64,000 bases of DNA from Bosea sp. NBC_00550 (GTDB taxonomy: Bacteria; Pseudomonadota; Alphaproteobacteria; Rhizobiales; Beijerinckiaceae). The notes below the pieces were generated by a model. The model was not told the origin of the DNA and did not search any database. It saw nothing but the letters and a program-made list of their open reading frames with translations. Both the position numbers and the translations under genes were made by a program. The stretch spans positions 5,171,501-5,235,500 of the forward strand of contig NZ_CP102772.1 of the NCBI RefSeq assembly GCF_026020075.1, given 5' to 3'. Position 1 is the first letter of the stretch. Each line of letters opens with the position of its first letter. Below are positions 27,325 to 35,665 of this stretch, in pieces.

Positions 27325-27864
27325 ATGGCCATTCGCCCGCTCGTCATCCTGCCCGACGCCCAGCTCCGTCTCGTCTCGAAGCCGGTCGCAGCCGTCACGC
27401 CCGATATCCGGGCGCTGGTCGAGGATATGTTCGAGACCATGTACGACGCGCCTGGCATCGGGCTTGCGGCGATCCAGATCGGCGAGCCGCTGCGCATCGT
27501 GACGATCGACCTGGCGAAGCGCGAGCCGAAGGAAGGCGAGGAGCCGGAGCCGAAGAAGCCGCAGGTCTTCATCAATCCGGAGGTCACCTGGTCCTCGGAC
27601 GAGTTCAATGCCTATGAGGAAGGGTGCCTCTCGATCCCCGAATATTACGAGGAGGTCGAGCGCCCGGCGCAGGTGAAGGTCCGCTTCATGGATCTCGACG
27701 GCAAGGTGCAGGAGATCAAGGCCGACGGGCTGCTCGCCACCTGCCTGCAGCACGAGATCGACCATCTCAACGGCGTGCTGTTCATCGACCATCTCTCGCG
27801 GCTGAAGCGCGAGCGCGTGACCAAGAAATTCGCCAAGGCCGCCAAGCGCGAGCGGGCGGCGTAA
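27325..27864 (+). CDS. def: Peptide deformylase
   Basis: A 179-residue Fe(II) enzyme that removes the N-formyl group from new proteins. All three motifs are intact: GIGLAA (44-49), EGCLS (99-103, metal Cys) and QHEIDHL (142-148, metal histidines and catalytic Glu). An insert [12 protein letters not shown] (67-78) is charged. The start at 27325 fits the family; the upstream in-frame ATG at 27241 is not supported. It is followed by fmt and truA, with a palindromic repeat between def and fmt. Confidence 0.97.
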   Translation: MAIRPLVILPDAQLRLVSKPVAAVTPDIRALVEDMFETMYDAPGIGLAAIQIGEPLRIVTIDLAKREPKEGEEPEPKKPQVFINPEVTWSSDEFNAYEEGCLSIPEYYEEVERPAQVKVRFMDLDGKVQEIKADGLLATCLQHEIDHLNGVLFIDHLSRLKRERVTKKFAKAAKRERAA

Positions 27865-27882
27865 CGAGCAGTCGTCACCCGA

Positions 27883-27988
27883 GCCCTCATCCTAAGGAGC
27901 CGCGGCACGCGGCGTCTCAAAGGATGCTTCGGGAGGCGGCTGGATCATCCTTCGAGACGCGCCTCGCGGCGCTCCTCAGGATGAGGGC
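27883..27988. repeat. Palindromic repeat, family B, copy 1
   Basis: A 106-bp element whose ends pair: GCCCTCATCCTAAGGAGC (27883-27900) faces GCTCCTCAGGATGAGGGC (27971-27988). Internal arms GTCTCAAAGGATG and CATCCTTCGAGAC also pair. A second copy is at 62011. It lies between def and fmt and would form a long hairpin in the shared mRNA. Confidence 0.85.
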
Positions 27989-28036
27989 TGTTCTATTCTT
28001 TCCGGCGCTGCGCCGGGGCTGAGGTAAATCGAGCGT

Positions 28037-28966
28037 ATGAGTTTGCGCGTCATTTTCATGGGCACGCCGGATTTCGCCGTGCCGGTCCTGACCGAGATCG
28101 TCGGCCAGGGGCACGATGTCGTCTCCTGCTACACCCGCGCTCCGGCGCAGGCGGGCAGGGGCCTCGAACTCAAGCCTTCCCCGGTCCATAGGGCGGCCGA
28201 ACGCTTCGGCATCCCGGTCTTCACGCCTGCGACGCTGAAGACGCCGGAACAGGCCGAGATCATCGCCTCGCATCAGGCCGATGTCGCCGTCGTCGTCGCC
28301 TACGGCATGATCCTGCCCCAGGCGATCCTGAACCTGCCCGAGCTCGGCTGCCTCAACCTGCATGCATCGCTGCTGCCGCGCTGGCGCGGCGCGGCGCCGC
28401 TGCAGCGCGCGATCATGGCCGGCGATGCCGAAACCGGCGTCTGCGTGATGAAGATGGAGGCGGGGCTTGATACCGGCCCGGTCGGCATGGTCGAGACGCT
28501 GACGATCGGGCCGGATCTCACCGCCGGTGAACTGCACGACCAGCTCAGCATTCTCGGTGCCGACCTGATGGTGCGGGCGCTCGCCGCGCTCGGGCGCGGC
28601 GGCCTGCAGTTCACGCCCCAGCCGGAGGAGGGCGTCACCTACGCCGCCAAGATCACCAATGCAGAGGCCAAGCTGAGCTGGGCGCAGCCGGCGCAGCAGG
28701 TGCACGACCGCGTTCGCGGGCTCTCGCCGTTCCCTGGCGCCTTCGCCGAGATCGATCTCGGCAAGGGGCCGGAGCGGCTGAGGATCCTGCGGACGGCGCG
28801 CGCCGGCGGAGCGGCCCAGCCCGGCACGCTGCTCGACGACGAGGGCACGGTCGCCTGCGCCGTCGGCGCGGTGAAGCTGCTGCAGGTCCAGCGCGCGGGC
28901 AAGGCGCCGATGAGCGGGGCCGAGTTCCTGCGCGGCGCCCGGCTCGGAGCCGGCGACAAGCTTTAG
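28037..28966 (+). CDS. fmt: Methionyl-tRNA formyltransferase
   Basis: A 309-residue enzyme that formylates initiator Met-tRNA using 10-formyl-tetrahydrofolate. It begins [18 protein letters not shown], with the catalytic region [20 protein letters not shown] near 110 and the C-terminal tRNA-binding domain from about 205. It follows def as usual (174 bp apart because of the inserted palindrome) and precedes truA by 53 bp. Confidence 0.97.
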   Translation: MSLRVIFMGTPDFAVPVLTEIVGQGHDVVSCYTRAPAQAGRGLELKPSPVHRAAERFGIPVFTPATLKTPEQAEIIASHQADVAVVVAYGMILPQAILNLPELGCLNLHASLLPRWRGAAPLQRAIMAGDAETGVCVMKMEAGLDTGPVGMVETLTIGPDLTAGELHDQLSILGADLMVRALAALGRGGLQFTPQPEEGVTYAAKITNAEAKLSWAQPAQQVHDRVRGLSPFPGAFAEIDLGKGPERLRILRTARAGGAAQPGTLLDDEGTVACAVGAVKLLQVQRAGKAPMSGAEFLRGARLGAGDKL

Positions 28967-29019
28967 CGGAGCAGGCCATTGTCCGAAAACCGCTTCGCAT
29001 TGTTCGGTGGCCGGCTCTG

Positions 29020-29760
29020 ATGCCGCGCTACAAGCTCGTCATCGAATATGACGGCACGCCGTTCTCGGGCTGGCAGCGCCAGGTGAACGGCCCCTCCGTG
29101 CAACAGAGCGTCGAGGAGGCGGTCGAGGCCTTCTGCGGCCACCCCGTGCGCCTGCATTGCGCCGGCCGCACCGATGCCGGCGTGCACGCCACGCATCAGG
29201 TCGCCCATGTCGATCTCGACAGGGAATGGCGCACCGATGTGGTGCGCGACGCCACCAATGCCCGGCTGAAATCCCGCGTCCCGGTCGGCGTGCTCAGCGC
29301 CGAGGCGGTGTCCGACGATTTCAACGCCCGGATATCGGCCAGGCGCCGCTATTACATATACCGCATCCTCGACCGGCGCGCCCCGCCGGCGCTCGACCGC
29401 GACCGCGTCTGGCATGTGCCGGTCAGGCTGGATCACGAGGCGATGGACCGGGCCGCCAAGGCGCTGCTCGGCCATCACGACTTCACGACCTTCCGCGCCG
29501 CCGAATGCCAGGCCAACAGCCCGATGCGCACGCTCGACCGGCTCGATGTCCGGCGCGAGGGCTCCGAGATCGTGGTCTACACCGATGCCCGCTCCTACCT
29601 GCATCATCAGGTCCGCTCGATCGTCGGCAGCCTGAAGATGGTCGGAGCTGGCCGCTGGCCCGAGGCGAAGATGGGTCAGATCCTCGCTGCGCGCGAGCGT
29701 GCGCAATGCGCGGCCCTGGCGCCGTCCTGCGGACTTTATCTGGCGGGCGTCGACTACTGA
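29020..29760 (+). CDS. truA: tRNA pseudouridine(38-40) synthase
   Basis: A 246-residue enzyme that makes pseudouridine at positions 38-40 of tRNA anticodon arms. The catalytic aspartate is Asp52 in [22 protein letters not shown] at the N-terminus and [19 protein letters not shown] near the C-terminus are typical. It is the last gene of def-fmt-truA and is convergent with the membrane-protein gene ending at 29768. Confidence 0.97.
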   Translation: MPRYKLVIEYDGTPFSGWQRQVNGPSVQQSVEEAVEAFCGHPVRLHCAGRTDAGVHATHQVAHVDLDREWRTDVVRDATNARLKSRVPVGVLSAEAVSDDFNARISARRRYYIYRILDRRAPPALDRDRVWHVPVRLDHEAMDRAAKALLGHHDFTTFRAAECQANSPMRTLDRLDVRREGSEIVVYTDARSYLHHQVRSIVGSLKMVGAGRWPEAKMGQILAARERAQCAALAPSCGLYLAGVDY

Positions 29761-29767
29761 GACGGCC

Positions 29768-30367
29768 TCAGAACAGGCCGAAAAGCCGGATTACGCCGTA
29801 ATCCAGGACGACGCTGGCGGCGACCAGCGGCAGCGCGATGGCGCGGCCTTCCGGCGCGAAGGCGGCCCGCGCCACGCAGTAGCGCAGCCTCAGCACGATC
29901 GCGGCGAAGAAGCCGGACTGCACCAATGCGAGCTGGGGCGTCGACCAGCCGAGCGCGAGCACGGCGGCCGGTACCGCCATCAGGCTGGCCGAAACGATGC
30001 CGGCCCAGTTCCAGGCGATGACGAAGCTGGTGAAGCGCGGAGCCTGCGCGAGTTCCGGGCGCAGCGCGATCAGGAGTGCCGGCACGGCAAGGATGGCAAG
30101 GCACAGAGCGGCGATCACCGACAGCACGAGAATGGGGGCGGTGAAAAGCCCGGCGCTGTTAGGCAGCCCGGCCATCAGGCGCGCGGCGGCGAGGATCGCG
30201 ATCGTCGCGGGCAGCATCAGCGCGAAGGCGAGGAAGGAGCGCCAGAATCCATCCCGGCTGAGATCGAGCTCCGAGAGTGCCTCAGCGCCCCGGGTCATCA
30301 GATGCCAGGAACCGCGCAGCGAACGCGCGATGTCGTCGGCGGCCAGCCTCATCACGGCCTCCATCAT
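29768..30367 (-). CDS. Multi-pass membrane protein, function unknown
   Basis: A 199-residue protein with about five hydrophobic helices from residue 45 on (FLAFALMLPATIAILAAA, APILVLSVIAALCLAILAV and others). The N-terminal part is soluble and acidic. The start MMEAVMRLAADD at 30367 has AGAGAG just upstream; the frame is open to 30421, which would overlap the end of dapE. It is the last gene after DUF805-dapE on this strand. It resembles small Yip1-like membrane proteins in outline, but I do not assign a family. Confidence 0.72.
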   Translation of the reverse strand: MMEAVMRLAADDIARSLRGSWHLMTRGAEALSELDLSRDGFWRSFLAFALMLPATIAILAAARLMAGLPNSAGLFTAPILVLSVIAALCLAILAVPALLIALRPELAQAPRFTSFVIAWNWAGIVSASLMAVPAAVLALGWSTPQLALVQSGFFAAIVLRLRYCVARAAFAPEGRAIALPLVAASVVLDYGVIRLFGLF

Positions 30368-30372
30368 CTCTC

Positions 30373-30388
30373 TTAGACTTTCGTCTAA
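30373..30388. promoter_or_regulatory. Perfect 6-bp inverted repeat in the dapE/membrane-protein gap
   Basis: TTAGAC (30373-30378) and GTCTAA (30383-30388) are separated by TTTC. It lies 5 bp upstream of the membrane-protein start on the minus strand. It could be a short hairpin at its ribosome-binding region or an operator; no T-run supports termination. Confidence 0.3.
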
Positions 30389-30417
30389 CGGAGATAATGG
30401 ACCTCGGTTCCGAGGCG

Positions 30418-31629
30418 TCAAGCGTTATGTTGCGCTGCAAAATAGCTGGCGAGTAAACGATGCGTGATCCGCTCGAGCGCGAGGACGTCCGCGACGGCGA
30501 CGGATTCATCGATCTGGTGCATGGTCTTGCCGACGACACCGTATTCGACCACGGGGCAATAGCTCTTGATGAAGCGGGCATCCGAGGTGCCGCCTGTGGT
30601 GGACAGGGCCGGGCGCTTGCCGGTCTCGGCTGCGACCGCATCCGCGACCATCGCGACGAACGGGCCGGGCTCAGTCAGGAAGGCGACGGCATTGGTCGGC
30701 TGGAAGCCGATCTCGTAGCGCACCGTGTTGCCGGCGGCCTCGCGCAGCCGCCGCTCGATCTCGGCGGCAAGCGTCTCCGGCGTCCAGACATCGTTGAAGC
30801 GGATGTTGAAGACCGCCTTGGCCTGCGCCGGGATGACGTTCGTCGCGGGGTTGCCGACATCGAGCGTCGTTACTTCGAGATTACTCGGGTCGAAATGCGC
30901 GGTGCCGGTATCGAGCGGTGTGGCATCGAGCGCCGCCAGCAGGCGCACCATCCCGCGGATCGGATTGTCGGCGAGATGCGGATAGCCGACATGGCCCTGA
31001 GTGCCCTGGACGGTGAGCCTGCCGGTCAGCGAGCCGCGACGGCCGATCTTGATCATGTCGCTCATCGTCGCCGGATTCGTGGGTTCGCCGAGAATGCAAT
31101 GGTCGAAGCGCTCGCCGCGCCGATGCGCCCATTCGAGCAGCTTCACGGTTCCATTGACGGCCGGCCCCTCCTCGTCCCCGGTGACGAGGAAGGCGATGGA
31201 GCCCGGCGCATCCGGGTTCGCGCGGCGGTAGCGGATCGCTGCCGCAGCCATGGCCGCGAGCCCGCCCTTCATGTCGCAGGCGCCGCGGCCGTAGAGGATG
31301 CCGTTTTCGATCGTTCCAGCGAAAGGCTCGCGCGTCCATGCCGCTGCGTCGCCGACAGGCACGACATCGGTATGGCCGGCGATGATCAGGACGGGGCCCT
31401 CGCTGCCGATCCGGGCGTAGAGATTCTCCACGTTGGGCGTATCGGGCTCGCTGAAGACGGGGCGATGGACCTCGTAGCCCTCTGCCGCCAGCGCGGTGGC
31501 GAGCAGGGCGAGCGCTCCGCCTTCCTCGGGCGTCACCGACGGGCAGCGCACCAGCGCCTGCGTCAGTGCGACCGGATCGGCGGGGTCGAAGGAAAGGGCG
31601 GAGGTCGAAGCGGCGGGTGCGATCGTCAT
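30418..31629 (-). CDS. dapE: Succinyl-diaminopimelate desuccinylase
   Basis: A 403-residue M20-family zinc hydrolase of lysine/cell-wall DAP synthesis. Metal ligands are in AGHTDVVPVGD (His86) and RGACDMKGG (Asp119), the catalytic glutamate region is TGDEEGPAVNG, and STTGGTSDARF is the DapE-specific tail motif. The N-terminus is 15-20 residues longer than usual and Ala/Ser-rich, so an internal start is possible. It lies 19 bp after the DUF805 gene; dapB is at 16961. Confidence 0.96.
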   Translation of the reverse strand: MTIAPAASTSALSFDPADPVALTQALVRCPSVTPEEGGALALLATALAAEGYEVHRPVFSEPDTPNVENLYARIGSEGPVLIIAGHTDVVPVGDAAAWTREPFAGTIENGILYGRGACDMKGGLAAMAAAAIRYRRANPDAPGSIAFLVTGDEEGPAVNGTVKLLEWAHRRGERFDHCILGEPTNPATMSDMIKIGRRGSLTGRLTVQGTQGHVGYPHLADNPIRGMVRLLAALDATPLDTGTAHFDPSNLEVTTLDVGNPATNVIPAQAKAVFNIRFNDVWTPETLAAEIERRLREAAGNTVRYEIGFQPTNAVAFLTEPGPFVAMVADAVAAETGKRPALSTTGGTSDARFIKSYCPVVEYGVVGKTMHQIDESVAVADVLALERITHRLLASYFAAQHNA

Positions 31630-31648
31630 GCCGCCGCTTTAGCGCGCT

Positions 31649-32089
31649 TCAGGCTCCGCTGGAACCGGCCTGTGCCGCCGCGGGTGAGCCCGTCGCGATC
31701 TCCGGCCCGTCTTTCGCGGACGGCATCAGGCCGAGATCGATGAAGGCGGCGATCCAGGCGATGGTCGAGATCGCTTCCAGAGACGGCCGCCAGCCGAACG
31801 GTAAGTAGAGGCGTAACTGCTCCGGCAGCACGATCGCGCAGATCAGCAGAATGCCGAAAAGCGGCGTGCTGCCGCGATCGCTGGCGCGCTTGGCCGCCAA
31901 CGCCGCCCAGGGGAACAGCGCGAAGGCGTTGAGGAAAACAAGGATCGTATGGGCGGCCTGACGATCCGCAAGCTGCGGCACGATCTTCTGCAGGGCGAAG
32001 AGCGTGAGCGCGACGCCCGCGCTGCCGAGCCAGAAGGCGCGCAGGCCGATGCGTCCATCGAGATCGCTGAACAGACGGATCAGGGACAT
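31649..32089 (-). CDS. DUF805 membrane protein
   Basis: A 146-residue protein beginning MSLIRLFSDLDGRIGLRAFW, the 'GR-x-(S/G)R-x-x-FW' start of the DUF805/YhaH family, followed by four hydrophobic helices (LGSAGVALTLFAL, HTILVFLNAFALFPW, FGILLICAIVL, ISTIAWIAAFIDLGL). The start at 32089 matches the family, and the ATG at 32119 is less likely. Its stop is 19 bp before dapE, suggesting one operon. Function unknown. Confidence 0.85.
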   Translation of the reverse strand: MSLIRLFSDLDGRIGLRAFWLGSAGVALTLFALQKIVPQLADRQAAHTILVFLNAFALFPWAALAAKRASDRGSTPLFGILLICAIVLPEQLRLYLPFGWRPSLEAISTIAWIAAFIDLGLMPSAKDGPEIATGSPAAAQAGSSGA

Positions 32090-32321
32090 GCGTCGGGCTC
32101 CATAGGATCCTTGTCGCATGTCTTAACGCAACGTTGAAGCTTATGGTGAATAAACGGTTAACGGGGCGGCCAACCGGTTGTGCCAGCTCAGAAAAGGCTT
32201 GAACGGCTCTTGCCGGGCCGCTAGCTGCGGAAGGTGCGCCGTTCCGGCGCGGCCTGCCGCCATCAGATTTCCGTGAGTATCGGTGAAGGGCGCCCAGCGC
32301 GGCCCGAATGAGGTTTCGAGA

Positions 32322-32936
32322 ATGACCATTCGTTTTCATCGCGGCGATCTGCCGGACGGCTACGAGGCCGGATCGAGCGTCGCGATCGACACCGAGACGC
32401 TCGGCCTCAATCCGCATCGCGACCGGCTCTGCGTGGTCCAGCTCTCGCGCGGTGACGGCACCGCCGATGTGGTCCAGATCCCGAAGGGCGGCGAGCGGCC
32501 GAAGAACCTGATCCGCCTGCTCGAAGATCAGGCCGTGCTGAAGCTCTTCCATTTCGCACGCTTCGACGTCGCGGTTCTCAGGCAGGCCTTCGGCATCGTG
32601 ACGACGCCGGTCTACTGCACGAAGATCGCCTCGAAGCTGACCCGCACCTATACGGATCGCCACGGGCTCAAGGATCTGGTGCGCGAGCTGCTCGGCGTCG
32701 ACCTCTCGAAGCAGCAGCAATCCTCGGATTGGGGCGCCGATACGCTGAGCGAGGCCCAGCTCGCCTATGCGGCGTCCGACGTGCTGCATCTCCACGCCCT
32801 GCACGAGAAGCTCGAGGCCATGCTGGCGCGCGAGGGCCGCAGCCATCTCGCGCAGGCCTGTTTCCAGTTCCTGCCCTATCGCGCCGAGCTCGATCTCGCC
32901 GGCTGGGGCGAGACCGACATCTTCGCCCACACTTGA
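32322..32936 (+). CDS. RNase D-like 3'-5' exonuclease (catalytic domain only)
   Basis: A 204-residue DEDDy-type exonuclease. Exo I is AIDTETLGL (Asp23, Glu25), Exo II is FHFARFDVAVL, and Exo III is AYAASDVLHLHAL with its tyrosine and aspartate. It ends before any HRDC domain, whereas E. coli RNase D has about 375 residues with two HRDC domains. The family's role is 3' trimming of structured RNA. The start at 32322 follows a weak GAG-containing site. It lies upstream of lptC with a 144-bp gap. Confidence 0.9.
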   Translation: MTIRFHRGDLPDGYEAGSSVAIDTETLGLNPHRDRLCVVQLSRGDGTADVVQIPKGGERPKNLIRLLEDQAVLKLFHFARFDVAVLRQAFGIVTTPVYCTKIASKLTRTYTDRHGLKDLVRELLGVDLSKQQQSSDWGADTLSEAQLAYAASDVLHLHALHEKLEAMLAREGRSHLAQACFQFLPYRAELDLAGWGETDIFAHT

Positions 32937-33080
32937 CAATTTCTAAGGCTTCTTGCGTCAGTCTGCCTTGACGACGCGGCGCGGGGGCGGCCCGTCCGAT
33001 CTGGAGCGAGCGGCGCGTGGGCGCGTTGCGGTTCGCCCGGCGACACGAAAAAGCCGTGAGCGGCTGCCATTGCGCGGGGC

Positions 33081-33869
33081 ATGACTGTGGCAATGACCTT
33101 CAACGACCCGGCGGGTCGGGTTTCAGGGCAAGCCTTGCGTCGCCGCGAGGCCTTCAGTGCTGCGCGCCGCCATACCCGGTTCGTCCATGTCCTGCGCCGC
33201 GCGATCCCGCTTCTGGTCGTGGGATTGGTCGTTGTGCTGATCGTGATCCCGTTTCTGAGCCCGCTCAGTGGCAAGCTCGCCCATGTCTCGGTCAGCTCGG
33301 TCGGCATCACCAACGGCAAGGTCAGGATGGAGACGCCGAAGCTCTCCGGCTACCGCAAGGACAACCGGCCTTATCAGGTCACCGCCGAGAATGCCTTCCA
33401 GGAGATCCGGAACCCGACCCAGGTCGAGCTGGAGATCCTGACCGCCCGCATCCAGATGGAGCGCGAGGGTTGGGTGACGGTCAACTCGAAGACCGGCCTG
33501 TTCGACACCCAGAAGGAAAAGCTCAGGCTCGTCGACGACGTGAAGATCCGCACCGAGAGCGGCCACGACATGCAGATGAAGACGGCCGATGTCGACTTCA
33601 AATCCGGCACCGTGACGTCGAGGGATCCCGTCAGCGTTCATATGGATCAGACCACCGTGGACGCCGATACGCTTGACGTGAAGAACAATGGCGAGTTGAT
33701 CGCCTTCGAGGGGCGGGTTCGGGTCTTCATCAAGAACGCGCCAGCAGGTACGATCGCCGGACCCGAACGCGAGGGCAGCACGCCGATGCTGGAACTGCTG
33801 AACGCGAATCGGGTTGCCCCGGCGGGGGATGCGCCCGCCAACGACGCTGGCAACGGGAAGAGACAGTGA
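33081..33869 (+). CDS. lptC: LPS export protein LptC
   Basis: A 262-residue bitopic protein that links the LptB2FG ATPase complex to the periplasmic LptA bridge. The N-terminal cytoplasmic part is basic, a membrane helix (AIPLLVVGLVVVLIVIPFL) lies at about 42-60, and the beta-jellyroll domain covers about 75-230 (KVRMETPKLSGYRKD, DVKIRTESGHDMQMKTADVDF). It is directly followed by lptA after 1 bp. Confidence 0.93.
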   Translation: MTVAMTFNDPAGRVSGQALRRREAFSAARRHTRFVHVLRRAIPLLVVGLVVVLIVIPFLSPLSGKLAHVSVSSVGITNGKVRMETPKLSGYRKDNRPYQVTAENAFQEIRNPTQVELEILTARIQMEREGWVTVNSKTGLFDTQKEKLRLVDDVKIRTESGHDMQMKTADVDFKSGTVTSRDPVSVHMDQTTVDADTLDVKNNGELIAFEGRVRVFIKNAPAGTIAGPEREGSTPMLELLNANRVAPAGDAPANDAGNGKRQ

Positions 33870-33870
33870 C

Positions 33871-34593
33871 ATGAGCACGGCAAGCCAGACGTTCCGCTTC
33901 GCCAGGGGTTTCTGCGGCGCAGGCCTGCTGCTGGCAGCGGGCCTCGTTCTGCTGACTTTGCCGCAGGAGGCTTTCGCGCAGGCTGCGCAGGGCAAGCCAC
34001 GCGGCGGCAGCGCCTCCTCTCCGCTGGGCGGCCTCGGCGGCGACAGCAAGGAGCCGATCAAGATCGACGCCGACAAGCTCGACGTGCTCGACAAGGAGAA
34101 CAAGGCCGTCTTCACCGGCAATGTCGTCGCGGTCCAGGGCGAGACCACGGTGCGCTGCACTGTGATGACCGTGCTCTACGAAGGGCGTGCCGGCGGACAG
34201 GGCGGTGCCGCCTCAGGCCGGGCGGCGACGCCTGCGCCTGCTGCGCCCGCCGCCAATGGGGGCAACGGCCAGAGCAATGACAGCTCGATCAAGCGCATCC
34301 TCTGCAAGGGTCCGGTGACGGTGGTCTCGAAGACCCAGGCCGCAACCTCCGATAATGCCGAGTTCGACCGCGCCAACAACGTCGTGATCATGACCGGCAA
34401 TGTGGCGCTGAACGATGGCCCTAACATCACCCGCGGCGAGAAGCTGACTTACAACACGGTCACCGGCGTCGCCAATGTCGAGACCAACAAGGGCGGTCGC
34501 GTCCAAGGCTTCTTCGTGCCGAACTCCGGCGATGCGAACAAGGCCGACGCGAACAAGCCCGGCGCCAAGCCGGCGCCCAAGCCGACCAACTGA
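33871..34593 (+). CDS. lptA: LPS transport periplasmic protein LptA
   Basis: A 240-residue exported protein that forms the periplasmic bridge for LPS. The signal peptide ends near AFAQ (residue 37). The OstA/LptA strands begin at KIDADKLDVLDKENKAVFTGNVV (64-86) and resume at ILCKGPVTVVSKTQAATSDNAEF (143-165). A Gly/Ala/Pro-rich insert (106-139) and a Lys/Pro/Ala-rich tail make it longer than E. coli LptA (185). Cys96 and Cys145 flank the insert. It follows lptC by 1 bp. Confidence 0.94.
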   Translation: MSTASQTFRFARGFCGAGLLLAAGLVLLTLPQEAFAQAAQGKPRGGSASSPLGGLGGDSKEPIKIDADKLDVLDKENKAVFTGNVVAVQGETTVRCTVMTVLYEGRAGGQGGAASGRAATPAPAAPAANGGNGQSNDSSIKRILCKGPVTVVSKTQAATSDNAEFDRANNVVIMTGNVALNDGPNITRGEKLTYNTVTGVANVETNKGGRVQGFFVPNSGDANKADANKPGAKPAPKPTN

Positions 34594-34620
34594 TGAAGCT
34601 CACCAACTGATCGTGCCGCA

Positions 34621-35502
34621 GTGACCGTCTCCGAAGCGCCCAGCCCCGCCGCCATGCCCGCCCGCACCGAGACTCCCACATCGAACGGCGCGTTCGGGCG
34701 CCTGCGCGGGCTCTTCGGCGGGCGAAAGCGCTCGGCGAGCGGAGCCGGATTCGGGGCTTCGGCTGCTGCGATCGGCGGCCCCGGCATCCTCGCCGTCAGC
34801 AATCTGCGCAAGAGCTATGGCGGACGAACCGTCGTGTCCGACGCCAGCCTCTACCTGCGCCAGGGCGAGGCTGTCGGCCTGCTCGGCCCCAACGGTGCCG
34901 GCAAGACGACGATCTTCTACATGATCACCGGGCTGGTCGCGGCCGATTTCGGGGTGATCTCGCTCGAGGGTGACGACATCACCGCGCTGCCGATGTACCA
35001 GCGCGCGCGGCTCGGCATCGGCTACCTGCCGCAGGAGGCCTCGATCTTCCGCGGCCTTTCGGTCGAGGACAACATCCGCTCCGTGCTGGAGGTGGTGGAG
35101 CCCGACCGCAAGGCGCGCGAGCGCCAGCTCGATCAGCTGCTCGAGGAATTCACCATCGCCCGCCTGCGCAAGGCGCCCTCGATCGCGCTCTCGGGCGGCG
35201 AGCGCCGCCGCTGCGAGATCGCCCGTGCGCTTGCGGGCAAGCCCTCCTTCATCCTGCTCGACGAGCCCTTCGCCGGCATCGACCCGATCGCGGTCGGCGA
35301 CATCCAGGCGCTAGTGCGCCAGCTCACCGACCGCGGCATCGGCGTGCTCATCACCGACCACAATGTCCGCGAGACGCTCGGTCTCGTCGATCGCGCCTAC
35401 ATCATCCATACGGGCCGGGTGCTCACCGAAGGCTCGCCGGCCGAGATCATCGCCAATCCCGATGTCCGCCGCGTCTATCTAGGCGAGGATTTCCGTCTCT
35501 GA
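34621..35502 (+). CDS. lptB: LPS export ABC transporter ATPase LptB, with N-terminal extension
   Basis: A 293-residue ATPase. The ABC domain starts near residue 57 (LAVSNLRKSYGGR), with Walker A GPNGAGKTT, LPQEASIFRGLSVEDNI (typical LptB), signature LSGGERRR, Walker B ILLDEPFAGIDP and switch His in TDHNVRETL. The first ~55 residues are Ser/Ala/Gly/Arg-rich, absent from E. coli LptB (241). The GTG start at 34621 is uncertain; ATG 34654 or a later start would shorten the extension. It is 27 bp after lptA. Confidence 0.94.
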   Translation: MTVSEAPSPAAMPARTETPTSNGAFGRLRGLFGGRKRSASGAGFGASAAAIGGPGILAVSNLRKSYGGRTVVSDASLYLRQGEAVGLLGPNGAGKTTIFYMITGLVAADFGVISLEGDDITALPMYQRARLGIGYLPQEASIFRGLSVEDNIRSVLEVVEPDRKARERQLDQLLEEFTIARLRKAPSIALSGGERRRCEIARALAGKPSFILLDEPFAGIDPIAVGDIQALVRQLTDRGIGVLITDHNVRETLGLVDRAYIIHTGRVLTEGSPAEIIANPDVRRVYLGEDFRL

Positions 35503-35579
35503 GGTCGAGGGCGTCTGCCGGGCTTTGCGCCGTTATGTTGCGGCGCATCAAATTTTCTGCGCACAAACGAGGCAGGGCT

Positions 35580-35608
35580 TTGACGTGGCGCTAAGCTGGC
35601 GCTAGGGT
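35580..35608 (+). promoter_or_regulatory. Possible promoter upstream of rpoN
   Basis: TTGACG (35580-35585), a 17-bp spacer and TAGGGT (35603-35608), 58 bp before the rpoN start. The spacer and -10 contain a tandem GGCGCTA. The -10 match is poor. Confidence 0.27.
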
Positions 35609-35665
35609 CTTTTCACAAGCAAGAATCGTGCCGGATGGCGCGCGGCGGGGAAAGGCCTTTGGCGC

